Counted from the first letter of the stretch, positions 1 to 7,819 are shown. The stretch: DNA of 12,810 bases from Hyphochytrium catenoides (GCA_900088475.1 FLMG01004529.1:1-12810); one strand, 5' to 3'. The notes: a model not told the origin generated them from the letters alone. Numbers and translations: made by a program.

Positions 1-23
1 GAGAGAGAGAGAAAGAGAGAGAG
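1..23. repeat. GA microsatellite at the window edge
   Basis: The window opens inside a (GA)n tract with one AAA interruption. It is probably longer than shown because it is cut by the edge. The purines are on the plus strand. Confidence 0.9.
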
Positions 24-80
24 CCTGCCAAGGGACTGACGCCAGCTCGCCTCCGCCGCTCAAGTAGAAGAGAAGTTGGA

Positions 81-185
81 GAGACGGACAACAAACAAAG
101 AGCAGCAGCGGATGATGATGCTCTGTTCTTCTGGGAAGATGTCCTCAAGAAGGGGAGGAAAATGGTGGAAGAGACGCGGGTAAGT
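81..185 (+). promoter_or_regulatory. possible 5' gene region: two AGAGACG motifs and a GTAAGT donor
   Basis: Two copies of AGAGACG occur here, near 81-87 and 170-176. This fits the WGAGACG element described in Toxoplasma promoters. Three consecutive ATGs start at 112, and a near-perfect donor (GTAAGTAA) begins at 180. From ATG 112 there are 23 codons ending at TAA 181-183, so the donor overlaps the stop. This would fit a short first exon or a 5' UTR exon of a plus-strand gene. No confident downstream partner exon was found. GAGACG also arises easily from GA-rich sequence, so the call is weak. Confidence 0.2.
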
Positions 186-198
186 AATCAGACCATGA

Positions 199-535
199 TC
201 AGACAGAAACAGAGAGAGAGCAGCAGAGAGAGAGATGCAGCGCTAGACTTTTGAGAGATAGAGAACGATAGAAAGAGGGCCAATGATGGGGGTTCATTGA
301 CAGGAAGAGAAAGGAAGAGGTTTCTAGAGAGCAAGGGAGAGATGAGCTTAGACAGGGGAGAGACAGGCAGGAGAAGAGAGAGAAGGGAGAGGGAAAAGTG
401 GAGAGACAGAGAGAGTACTGGGAGAAGAAGAGAGAAGAGGAAGTGAGACCAGACATACGAAAGAGAGAGGGAGAGGAGAGAGGAGAGAGAGAGAGAAAGA
501 GAGAGAGACAAAAGTCCAGCAACCCTCCACCAGGT
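199..535. repeat. purine-rich GA/GAA low-complexity tract
   Basis: About 330 bp are nearly all purine on the plus strand, built from GAGA and GAAG units. The minus strand reads as Ser-Leu-rich ORFs in several frames (about 107-110 codons), which are composition artefacts. Confidence 0.85.
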
Positions 536-1090
536 AGGTGGCTGACAGAGGTTGATGAGATATGAGGACCAGATCTCTGGTACCAGTTGTTAATAACGAG
601 CTAGGGCACTCAGTCGAGACAGATGTGGGAGAGACATGCCACCCCCTAGACCTAAGAGATGCCCTGAGAAGGAGGGCCACCTAAACCAAAAATGAGGGTG
701 ACCTGTCATAGTCCTGATGATCGGCAGCTGTCCGAAATAGAAAGAGCGATATAACGAATGAAGCTACTCTCTACAGACCTTATCCAGGATTAGGATTTAT
801 GCTAGATCGAACGATGACAAATGAAGAAACAACTTTCACCTTCGCCCACCACCACCAGTCATGATGATGATCGCTCCTCCCTCCTTGAGCTCCGCGGGCC
901 TAGCGCTCGCCCCATCGCCGTTCAATGCTGACACGCTTCGAAGGTTATTTAGTCTCCACATGCTAGCCGCCACAAGCTTCCTAGACAGGAGATAGAGCTT
1001 CTTGAGGTGGCGGTGTTCGACCTCCTTCTGGAGGAGGCTCTGTCTTCTGAGGCTGTCGTCATTGTTCTCTTGTTCGGGCTGGCGGTTTGG
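536..1090. other. no confident gene; one ATG-less hydrophobic ORF
   Basis: Nothing here is convincingly genic. One plus-strand frame is open from 953 to a TGA at 1142-1144 without an ATG. It reads as a charged helix-like stretch followed by an all-aliphatic segment ending in Asp-Asp-Glu. It could be an exon of a membrane protein, but its end coincides with the first unit of the tandem repeat at 1091. CTT-type codons generate Leu/Ile runs by composition, so it is not called as a gene. Confidence 0.15.
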
Positions 1091-1510
1091 TTGATTTGCC
1101 TTCTTATCCTCTTGCTTGATGATGAATCCTCTTTACTACGATGATGAGATGATGCACCTGATGATGGCGAAGAAGAAGTGTAAACGGATAAGGATAGCTG
1201 ATCTGCCTTCTTCTTATCCTCTCGCTTGACGATGATTACTACGATGATGATGTGAGCATGATAATAATGCTGAAGAAGTGCGAAAAGATAAGGATGGATG
1301 CCTGATGGACTTGCTTCTGTCGCTCGTCTTTTGACGAGGATTCCTCTCTCTATGATGATGAAGAGAATGATGATGATGCTGAAGAAGTGCCAACCAATAA
1401 GGATGGTTGATGTGCGTTCTTCTTCTTTTTCCTCTCGCTTCGAGGCTTTCCTCCTCCTACTTCTTAATTATTATGATGCTCGCGATTGATAGATGATGCA
1501 GACCGCCCCG
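1091..1510. repeat. degenerate tandem repeat, about four units of 100-109 bp
   Basis: Each unit has a pyrimidine block (TGCCTTCTTCTTATCCTCTCGCTT-like) followed by a purine block (GATGATGA..., GAAGAAGTG, then ATAAGGAT). Units begin near 1091, 1199, 1302 and 1408. The AAGAAGTGY landmark occurs with its TGY at 1179, 1279 and 1388, giving periods of 100 and 109 bp. The fourth unit keeps the pyrimidine block but its purine half is diverged. Because the periods are not both multiples of three, the repeat is not maintained in one frame. Short peptides of the form Leu-Lys-Lys-Cys-x-x-Ile-Arg-Met recur but are interrupted by stops. It looks like a decaying minisatellite. Confidence 0.6.
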
Positions 1511-2324
1511 TCGTTTCTTCTTCTTTCTTTATCCAAGAGTATGGTCCACCATCTGCCCACCAGCAGACATGGTCTTCTGCCTTTCTTGTCGCGACTTCCG
1601 TCTTTTTTGTCGTCATCCTCCTATTATTTGATTCTAGGTATTATCGTGACTATCATGATCGTAGTGTCTAGGGTGGGAAACCTCCCTGCTCTAGCGCAGC
1701 TTGGTCATCATTTGCCCTGCTTCTTCATGAGAAGAGGAGGAGTGACGGCTCCTTGCAGCTAGTGCCAACCCTTATCCTACTCCTGATGCAGCTCCACACA
1801 TTATATCAAATGTCCCACCTCTATTCAGGTCTTCTCTTCTTCTTCTTACTTCTGGTCCTCCTCCTCCTGCTGCTGCTGCTGTCCTCTCCATGATGTATTT
1901 CCATCGCTTTTCTATCTAGCGCGCGAGGCATCACATGGAGGAGAAGAGAACGAGGCAGCGGGACAACAACAGAGGAGGAGGCTGGGCGTCATAGTAGAGA
2001 AAGAAGACGAAATGGAGAAAGAAGAGAAAGACGGCGGCCCTTGGTGAACAGAAGATAGCGGTTGCCTAGCGTGTTTTAGCGGCGAATGAGTTCCTGCCGA
2101 GCACGCAACGGAGAGAAAGAAGGAGGGCAACTCCAAATCAGAGCAGGAGTGGTTAGGGAGCTTCGTAAGATTGCGGACATCTTGTCTTAGCGGAACCCAG
2201 AGAAGGAGCGCCGCGATTTTTCTTCCTACTCGTCCTACTATAATGATGATTGACGGACACCCAGATGCTGGAGGAGTCTGCGGGCCATCAGCGCGGTTAA
2301 TAGAAGCTGCTTGATCTCTAGCAG
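1511..2324. other. no supported gene; biased simple sequence
   Basis: This stretch holds overlapping plus-strand ORFs up to about 89 codons (1486-1671 and 1493-1762) with Phe/Val/Ile/Leu runs from CTT, GTC and ATC triplets. It also has a short CTC/CTG triplet run near 1855-1885 and a purine-rich block at 1930-2130. Lengths are within chance expectation and no splice pair was found. I see nothing that can be supported. Confidence 0.3.
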
Positions 2325-2536
2325 CGTGCGGGAATGAGAGGCAAGGCCAGACGGTGAAATGGGATATAGATTTAGCTAAGCTCCGTATAGAAGAAGTGTT
2401 TGAGCGAAAACTCTGTGTTTCCTCCTTCTTGTTTCTCCTCGGATTCGCTTCGACTGCCTGCTACGTCTGCTGCTGGTTGCATCGCCATGGTTGTTCTACC
2501 CTGGGAGGGGCATTCCAGGGCCATGACATCCCATAA
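2325..2536 (+). CDS. possible terminal exon, small membrane protein (unrecognised)
   Basis: This frame is open from just after TGA 2312-2314 to TAA at 2534-2536. A plausible acceptor (CTCTAGCAG, ending at 2324) lies at its start. The peptide has an amphipathic charged segment (DIDLAKLRIEEVFERKL) followed by a hydrophobic Cys-rich stretch containing LFLLGF and CYVCCW, then a Gly/His tail. There is no ATG in frame, so if real it is a downstream exon. Its length of about 70 codons is within chance expectation, and only composition and the acceptor support it. Confidence 0.2.
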
Positions 2537-2833
2537 GTCAAGATAAGCTTAGTCTACTGCTTGCTGGGTAGGGTTCGAAGCTCTCTCTTTCTGGGCTGGC
2601 TTCCGCGTTGCTTGCTAGTGGTCGCTGGATCCGTCACTTGCTGTCACACACGGGGTCGCTGTCAAGCGTCATAAATCATGGCTGTAAGATAAGAGGTCAC
2701 GCTCCCATGTATAATGCCGAGCTCAGGTCAGTAGAAGGACCGTGGTGATGAGGAGGTATTCAAAAGCGATCAGATCATCTAGCCAAAGCAAACGTGGGAA
2801 TGTTCTAACTATCTATGGAGAATATGGGTTCGG

Positions 2834-3010
2834 ATGGCGGACGAGGTGCACGACCTCCTCGACGAGGGCAAGGCCTGTGATAGTGTGCCACTTCAGCTCT
2901 CTGCTCCATGCCTGTGGACGAGCCTGCTGAAGGTCATGCTCCACCAATATCCGCACCACCAAGCGGTATCGAAAGAAAGACAAGTGTTGCTTCTAACAGC
3001 TACTATATGA
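2834..3010 (+). CDS. small ORF, 58 aa, acidic N-terminus (unrecognised)
   Basis: ATG 2834 opens a 58-residue frame ending at TGA 3008-3010. The same frame is open back to TAG 2780-2782. The product begins MADEVHDLLDEGKACD and continues with a helical, Leu-rich and mildly basic C-terminal half containing LWTSLLKVMLHQ. The composition is unlike the surrounding simple sequence, which is why it is listed. There is no recognised family and no clear donor or acceptor. It could be a short gene, an exon of a larger one, or chance. It lies tail-to-tail with the gene at 3177-4886. Confidence 0.22.
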   Translation: MADEVHDLLDEGKACDSVPLQLSAPCLWTSLLKVMLHQYPHHQAVSKERQVLLLTATI

Positions 3011-3176
3011 GTAGATAACACCTCGTCTCTTTCTTGGCTAGCCTGGACGGTCATCCTCCTACTACCCGTTCAAACAACGAAACGAAGAAGCTAGACCCAT
3101 AGCTGCTTATGATTACGGCCTCGGCCTAGTAGGGACGCGACGAAGAAAGCATTAAATAAGTTGATTAAGGGTATCG

Positions 3177-4886
3177 CTACTTCGGATAGAAGAGATCAAA
3201 CGGGTCCTGTGCCTTATAGGGCGCCACTCCAGCCATATCTCCCTTATAATGCAAATGCAAAGGATTGATGGCCTTGGCCAGGACGAAGATGTCATGACCT
3301 GTGATGGCACTCTCTCGGTCTAATGGGGAGATGTCTTTTAGCTCCTCGAGGTTCCCATCTGCAGCTTCAGCGTAGATGCGAAGAAACTCTGCGAAACTGC
3401 TAAAGGAATGCTTCCAGTACTGATTGTTAATGTGGACGATATACTTGCCAAGACGGACAGCTAGAGAAGCATGACCCGACACGCGGTCAGAGCCAGCTAT
3501 TGTTTCAGAATGTACCAGAGCTATCTGACCGTCTTCCATGATATCGAGTAGTCCCTCTTCATATGCTTGCCAACGGCTAGGATTGTCGTCAGCGTAGAGC
3601 GAGGTTTCGAATCGGTATGTTGGCGATCTCCAGGTCGGCCCAGTGCCAGGTGCGAAGCCGAAGGTTTCCCCAAAGTCCGCAACGATTCTATGTAGAAAGG
3701 ACTGCTCAGGAGTAGCGTAAGGGACAGCCCTCAACGTAAGACCTGGCTCCGATAGGAGGGCTACCGCCTGAGCGAAAGCGCAGCTGCCGCAGATTCCATC
3801 ATCCAGACTGGGGTGAATGGGCACCATCTCCCCATTCTTGTCTTTAGGAAACAGCTCTTTGATATTGTACTCCACGGGTCCTCTCTCCACACCTCTGCCA
3901 GTGTACGCAGTCAGGATATGATACACTTCTGCGATAGCATTTTCAAGGCTTTCCGGTCCTGCTGGCTTAGGAGTATCCACCTCTTTTGTCAATGGTGCCA
4001 TTGCAGACCCGTCTTCTCGCGCTAATGATGCTGCTTTAAGTGGTTCTACATGAGTTCGCCTGTCTGTGCTCTCTGGCGTAAGAGAAGATGCCCTAGGTGG
4101 GCGCCGCTGAACTGAAGGTGCTACGTTCTTTATGGCGGCGGCAGTCTGCCCTAACCCAAGACGAGCATGTTGGGCACGTTGACGAGAAGAACCACCACGA
4201 GACAGAGAAGCTCGCCAAGGAAAGGGACTGCGGACTGGAAGGGCAGAACCAGCGGCAGCACTCCGACCACCAGTGCTAGTAGACAGACCATGAAAACCAC
4301 CACTTCGCAGCATCAAACGCCTCCTCCTCGATAATGATAGAACTTGGTCTTTCCTCCTTGCTCTGTCCTCTTCAGAGCCTTCCTTCGTCGCTGGTGATGA
4401 AGACGAAAAACGATCTTTCTCCTGTATCGATGCACGAAAGGCAGTGACGAGCGTCGGCGCCGCTTCAAGGCTTTCCTGCCAATGATGCTGGTTCGCAGTG
4501 TTCATCGTCCTCAAAGAGCCCACGTTCATGCTTCTCGCTTGACGAGAATGACCGCGGACGTCCCAATCATCCCAAGTGAAGCGCTGTGTGAAGAAATGGA
4601 GGTAGTGGTCGTTCTTTCCGTTATCAACACTCTCGCCTAAGCACTCCAGGCCCTCGAGTAGCAGCAACAGGAGTCCTAGACTGATTATAGCTGGCGCGAA
4701 GAGTCTTCTAGCTGTCCACCAAAGGAGTAGCCCTACTCTCCAGGACCTCGTGTCCCTCACATCCATAGCTGACGTCCACTTTGTCTCTTGATTGGGACTT
4801 TCCTTGCAAATGGCAAGCGTACTAGACGCCGCCGAATAGGGTTGTTGCACTGGTATTTGCATTGGCGTTGTTGCCTGATGAGACAT
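3177..4886 (-). CDS. membrane-anchored protein with divergent papain-like cysteine peptidase domain
   Basis: This single open frame of 569 codons starts at ATG 4886, with an in-frame TAA two codons upstream, and ends at TAG 3177. Residues 1-46 are polar. Residues 64-82 form one hydrophobic membrane segment (signal anchor), preceded by basic WWTARRLFA. Residues 150-310 are low-complexity, rich in Ser, Arg and Ala, with RRRRLML at 187-193. Residues about 312-569 look globular. They contain DDGICGSCAFAQAV (362-375) and GHASLAVRLGKYIVHINNQYW-like sequence with His472 and Asn488. In papain the corresponding motif is CGSCWAF, and its catalytic His and Asn are 16 residues apart, as His472 and Asn488 are here. 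The Trp after the second Cys is Ala370, and the oxyanion-hole Gln position (six before Cys369) is Asp363. The domain may therefore be a C39-like or inactive relative. Secretion or export and peptidase activity are inferred. Confidence 0.85.
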   Translation of the reverse strand: MSHQATTPMQIPVQQPYSAASSTLAICKESPNQETKWTSAMDVRDTRSWRVGLLLWWTARRLFAPAIISLGLLLLLLEGLECLGESVDNGKNDHYLHFFTQRFTWDDWDVRGHSRQARSMNVGSLRTMNTANQHHWQESLEAAPTLVTAFRASIQEKDRFSSSSPATKEGSEEDRARRKDQVLSLSRRRRLMLRSGGFHGLSTSTGGRSAAAGSALPVRSPFPWRASLSRGGSSRQRAQHARLGLGQTAAAIKNVAPSVQRRPPRASSLTPESTDRRTHVEPLKAASLAREDGSAMAPLTKEVDTPKPAGPESLENAIAEVYHILTAYTGRGVERGPVEYNIKELFPKDKNGEMVPIHPSLDDGICGSCAFAQAVALLSEPGLTLRAVPYATPEQSFLHRIVADFGETFGFAPGTGPTWRSPTYRFETSLYADDNPSRWQAYEEGLLDIMEDGQIALVHSETIAGSDRVSGHASLAVRLGKYIVHINNQYWKHSFSSFAEFLRIYAEAADGNLEELKDISPLDRESAITGHDIFVLAKAINPLHLHYKGDMAGVAPYKAQDPFDLFYPK

Positions 4887-5063
4887 CTTTTATAATGAGA
4901 CAGATGATCTATTTCGTTGTCTTCGCCCTTCGCACGTTAAATCTTTTGTTTGGGGGTGATCGGCCAGCGTCAATCGGTTGCCATCATCCGCCTGACGTCG
5001 CAGTGTTCCAGAAGTAGAAGACAGTTGAAGATTATACCACCATTTCCCTCAGCCGGCGTTATC

Positions 5064-5769
5064 TTATGCTTTTGAAGACTGAAGAAGGCTGTCACAGAAG
5101 GGCTGGAACTGTGCAGTCATCCAAAATCCTTCGTCGATATTATTAGGCGTGAGTAAGCTATTGTTGCCTTAGGTGAACAAAGGCAAAGTGGCCGACGAGA
5201 TGAGGTGTCCACAACCATCATAAGGGAAGGCCAAAGCCGACAGGAGCAGAAGGCCAATAGGTAGTAGTAGGCCAACAACCGGAAGAGAAGAAAGGGTGAA
5301 GAGCATTGATGGTCGATTTGTCATCAAGAGAAGGTGAAGGTACATAAGAATGGGCTAGCTAGCAGGAGAAGATGAAGGATCATTTCGTTTGGGCCTCACT
5401 ATAATAATAGCAAAGGGGAAGCCCAGCTTCTCTTCTCTCTCCTATCTGTCTCAAGTCCTCTATCGTGAATGAACCTGCCTGCCCTTCTTCGGCAGATAGA
5501 TGCAGCGAAGATTGTTGATGTTCTTGGTCTCCAACAAAGAAAACAGCAGCAGCGATAAGCAACGATAGGGAAACCCCCAAACATAGCAAGAGATCCCGGT
5601 CGTTCTCTCGCCTCGCAGTAAAACAGTAGGAACCCTTCCTGGTGTTTCTACTATGATAAGCGATAAGATGACTCTCCTCTTCTGGCCAATCGCATCTGAG
5701 CCAGGTCTGTTCTTGGATCCGAGGAATGCTATTCTTTATTACCTTTATGATGAGTAGTTCTTCTTCAGC
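5064..5769 (-). CDS. candidate two-exon gene, small single-pass membrane protein (N-terminus unresolved)
   Basis: The upstream part is a 129-codon frame open from just after TAA 5770-5772 down to TGA 5380-5382. A good donor (GTGAGG, first base at 5399) leaves the exon ending at 5400 with one codon base. A pyrimidine-rich acceptor (TTTGTTCACCTAAG) precedes an exon at 5167-5064, which begins in exactly the needed phase and encodes 33 residues (including NNIDEGFWMTAQFQPF) to TAA. The intron would be 232 bp. The product has a basic stretch, one hydrophobic segment (LLLCLGVSLSLLIAAAVFFV) and an acidic FTIEDLRQIGERREAG region. No family is recognised. There is no in-frame ATG after the TAA. Either an upstream exon supplies the start or the gene is broken (see findings). 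It is on the same strand as the peptidase-like gene, 177 bp upstream of it. Confidence 0.45.
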
Positions 5770-5874
5770 TTAAGTGAGGGCTGCGCCTTCTGCACTATGT
5801 TCGATCGCAGGATGTCTTGAAGCGTCCTGCTTTTCTTCGCCTGTCTCCCAGTCTTTTGTCATTTGTTTGTTCAT
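5770..5874 (-). other. 34-codon ATG ORF ending in TAA, in frame with the downstream gene candidate
   Basis: ATG 5874, preceded immediately by an in-frame TAA, opens 34 hydrophilic codons (MNKQMTKDWETGEEKQ and on) that stop at TAA 5770-5772. The very next codon begins the 129-codon frame of the 5064-5769 candidate. This could be a nonsense-interrupted 5' end, a stop-codon readthrough site, an upstream ORF, or coincidence (a one-in-three chance of the same frame). Confidence 0.3.
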
Positions 5875-5943
5875 TTATTTTCAAAGAATCTGTTCGCGAC
5901 TGTTTCCTTTTCTTCCTTCTGTGTCCCTTCGGTAGCTCAGGAA

Positions 5944-6201
5944 ATGACCCAAGATGAGGAAGAGGAGAAGTCTAGGATAAGAAGAGCCTGTACCCTTCTC
6001 ACAGCGGTAGTAATAACACTCGTAGAACTACCGTTGAGCCTACAGGGCATAAAGCGTACATCAGTCTTGGTTCGGGTGCCAATAACGCTGGGTCGACCAA
6101 CGAGAGAGAGAAAAGAGATAGAACGAGAGAAGGATACAGCAGAGGAAGAACACGAGAGAGAGACAGACCAGAGAGAGACAGAAGGGAAGAGGCACAGCTA
6201 G
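5944..6201 (+). CDS. small ORF with one hydrophobic segment, C-terminus coded by GA repeat
   Basis: ATG 5944 gives 85 codons to TAG 6199-6201. The first 45 or so are non-repetitive: an acidic start (MTQDEEEEK), basic SRIRR, then a hydrophobic stretch (ACTLLTAVVITLVELPLSL). The rest is Arg/Glu-rich because it is translated GA microsatellite. A pyrimidine-rich acceptor-like sequence ending GGTAGCTCAG lies just upstream at 5940, and GTAGTA around 6006-6011 could be a donor that would end an exon before the repeat. The frame is open back to about 5863 without an ATG. No family is recognised. Its start is 70 bp from ATG 5874 on the other strand. Confidence 0.3.
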   Translation: MTQDEEEEKSRIRRACTLLTAVVITLVELPLSLQGIKRTSVLVRVPITLGRPTRERKEIEREKDTAEEEHERETDQRETEGKRHS

Positions 6202-6299
6202 AAAAGAGGGAAAAAGAGAGAGAAATGGAGAGAGATAGAGGAAGAGATAGCGCGAGAGAGACACAGATAGAAAAGAGGGAAAGAGAGAAAGAAACGGAA

Positions 6300-6330
<31 letters not shown>

Positions 6331-6391
6331 ACATAACGAAGAAGAACAGAGGAGAGAGGCACAGAGAAATAGAGAGAGAGGGAAGGAGCCA
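6102..6391. repeat. GA-rich purine tract
   Basis: About 290 bp of degenerate (GAGA)n and GAAA/GGAA units with purines on the plus strand. The minus strand gives overlapping Ser-Leu-Phe ORFs (98-135 codons) and the plus strand an Arg-Glu ORF at 6225-6434. All are composition artefacts. Confidence 0.85.
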
Positions 6392-6747
6392 GACAATCAG
6401 GGCCACGAAACTTCCTATTGAAACAAGAGGATGAAGTCACTACCGCGGTGCCTGGAGGGGAGGAGGAGCACTGTAGCAGGACCGTGGTGGACATAGGCGG
6501 GAAATGCTAGTTCGCTAATGAAGAACCATCTTCAAGGGACAACGAAAGGAGCAACAATAACTTGACTTCCCCTCCTCCTCCTCTGCGGCCGCCCTGATCA
6601 TCATCGAGGCCATCAATAAGAAAGCTATTTAGTCGTTCCGTCATCGTGTCATCGTGTCCTTCTCTTCTTCCTCCAGCGGTCGTGGTGACCCATTGTCCGT
6701 TTGTATGTCGTCATCGACAGGTAGACTAGCACGATCTGGCGCCACTG

Positions 6748-6996
6748 TTAGGTAATGTTCTGATGCTGCCAACTAGGAAAGAAGTAAAATCTGAGGAGCG
6801 ATGGGAGGGATTTGCAGCCCTGGAGACGATCGAGACGACCTTTCAGGAACGTCAAGTTTTGGATGTAGGATTGCTGCTGCTCTTGAGGGAGGTCGTCGCT
6901 AACCCAAACAGAGTCTCGGCGATAGTTGGGCATGATGGGCTTCCATCAACCAGAAGAAGGTGCATCAGACCCACCGATCAATCAATGATAATATGA
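6748..6996. other. ambiguous locus with ATG ORFs on both strands
   Basis: The minus strand has a 61-codon ORF from ATG 6933 to 6748 (MPNYRRDSVWVSDDLPQEQQQ, then a Leu/Arg-rich helix). The plus strand has a 77-codon ORF from ATG 6763 to 6996 (MLPTRKEVKSEERWEG, later LLLLLREVV). Both have ordinary amino-acid composition, overlap almost fully, and lack clear splice partners. At most one is likely to be real, and the sequence does not decide. 6400-6747 and 6997-7170 show only simple CTC/CAT-rich sequence. Confidence 0.2.
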
Positions 6997-7276
6997 AGCG
7001 CTTTAATCGTCCGCTCCATCCGTTCCTTATATATTATGTTTTCTTCTCTACCTACTTCCTCCTCCTCTTCTCCTCCTGCTGGTACGCCAGGCTACACATT
7101 GGCTTTCTCTTCTTATAATTTAGCTAAAAGGTGGTAGCTCTCTTGCTTCTCTCCGTCTTTTCCTGCAGTTCATTATGTACTTCAGATCAGTCAGCAGCTG
7201 CCGGCCATTCACTCCCTCCTATCTTAGATAGGTCAGCTGTTCCTTTTGATTTTCTTCTTTTCTCCTCTTTCTTTAG

Positions 7277-7414
7277 CATATCTGCAACGATAGAAAGTTG
7301 CCTTCCTCCTTACCATCATCCCATGATGAGGTCGACGGCCTGGGTGGCCAGGAAGATCATCTTCTTCCAATTCCAGAAATCCAACGTCAATGGCGAGGAA
7401 TCATCATGTCCTAG
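7277..7414 (+). CDS. possible terminal exon behind a strong polypyrimidine acceptor
   Basis: A roughly 35-nt pyrimidine run (…TTCTTCTTTTCTCCTCTTTCTTTAG) ends at 7276 and is one of the best acceptor-like sites in the window. In phase 0 the exon encodes 45 hydrophilic residues (HICNDRKLPSSLPSSHDEV…, PIPEIQRQWRG) to TAG 7412-7414. In phase 2 it is open further, to TAG 7527-7529, as part of a 132-codon frame. Another acceptor-like site (CCGTCTTTTCCTGCAG) ends at 7170. No donor of good quality joins them. There is no recognised family. Confidence 0.22.
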   Translation, partial: HICNDRKLPSSLPSSHDEVDGLGGQEDHLLPIPEIQRQWRGIIMS

Positions 7415-7584
7415 GATAATAGTGTTGATAAGGGAGGAGACGCTGATGAGAAAGAAGAAGATGTGGCTACTGGTCTTGACTGTCGTCAAGAGTTACCGTT
7501 GCGTTGGCAACAACAGAGTTCTTCGATAGTTAGTTTTACCATCATCTATTGCCTCCTCCTCCTCATCCCCTTCCTCCTGTTCTC

Positions 7585-7736
7585 TTATGCTTGCTCGTCT
7601 GGAGCTCTTTTTGGAGACGGTGGCTGTTGACTGTCGTCAAGAGGTAGTTGGCTGGAACCAACCAACATAGCTCTACACTGATGATGGTGCGAGGCACACT
7701 GATTACATCTGTCAAATCTCTTCTTCTTCTTCTTCC
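7585..7736 (-). CDS. possible terminal exon with CxxC-HHH-C cluster
   Basis: An acceptor (CTCTTCTTCTATCGTTCTAG on the minus strand) is followed by 49 codons and TAA. The peptide starts with five Lys, then RFDRCNQCASHHHQCRAM, then a Pro/Ser/Asp tail (PLDDSQQPPSPKRAPDEQA). The Cys/His cluster is reminiscent of metal binding but is too short to assign. The exon begins one base into a codon. Phase-1 donors inside the 7887-8057 exon (for example GTATAA at 8023, GTGATG near 7976) could join it to that gene as an alternative 3' end. The linkage is inferred. Confidence 0.3.
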
Positions 7737-7819
7737 CTAGAACGATAGAAGAAGAGATCATCATCTTTCCTTTCCTTATTTTGCCACTCTTCATCATAAT
7801 GCGTCCCTTGGGTCTTTAT

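Noticed and set aside
188-680. Minus-strand ORFs rich in Ser, Leu and Phe
   Set aside because: They are translations of the GA/CT microsatellite, are open in several frames at once, and have no non-repetitive core.
2555-2590. GGTTCGAAG resembling a tRNA T-loop
   Set aside because: The flanking bases do not pair into a T-stem and no acceptor stem or anticodon arm can be built.
3813-4279. Plus-strand ORFs at 3813-4025 and 4097-4279
   Set aside because: They are antisense shadows of the 569-codon gene, which is far longer and carries recognisable motifs.
4887-4894. TATAAAAG immediately upstream of ATG 4886 read as a TATA box
   Set aside because: It ends directly at the start codon, which is too close for a core promoter; it is more likely chance or leader sequence.
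5999-6494. Three overlapping minus-strand ORFs of 98-135 codons and a plus-strand Arg/Glu ORF
   Set aside because: All follow from the GA tract. A donor-like GTGAGA near 5999 on the minus strand might end a small exon, but no phase-consistent partner could be fixed.
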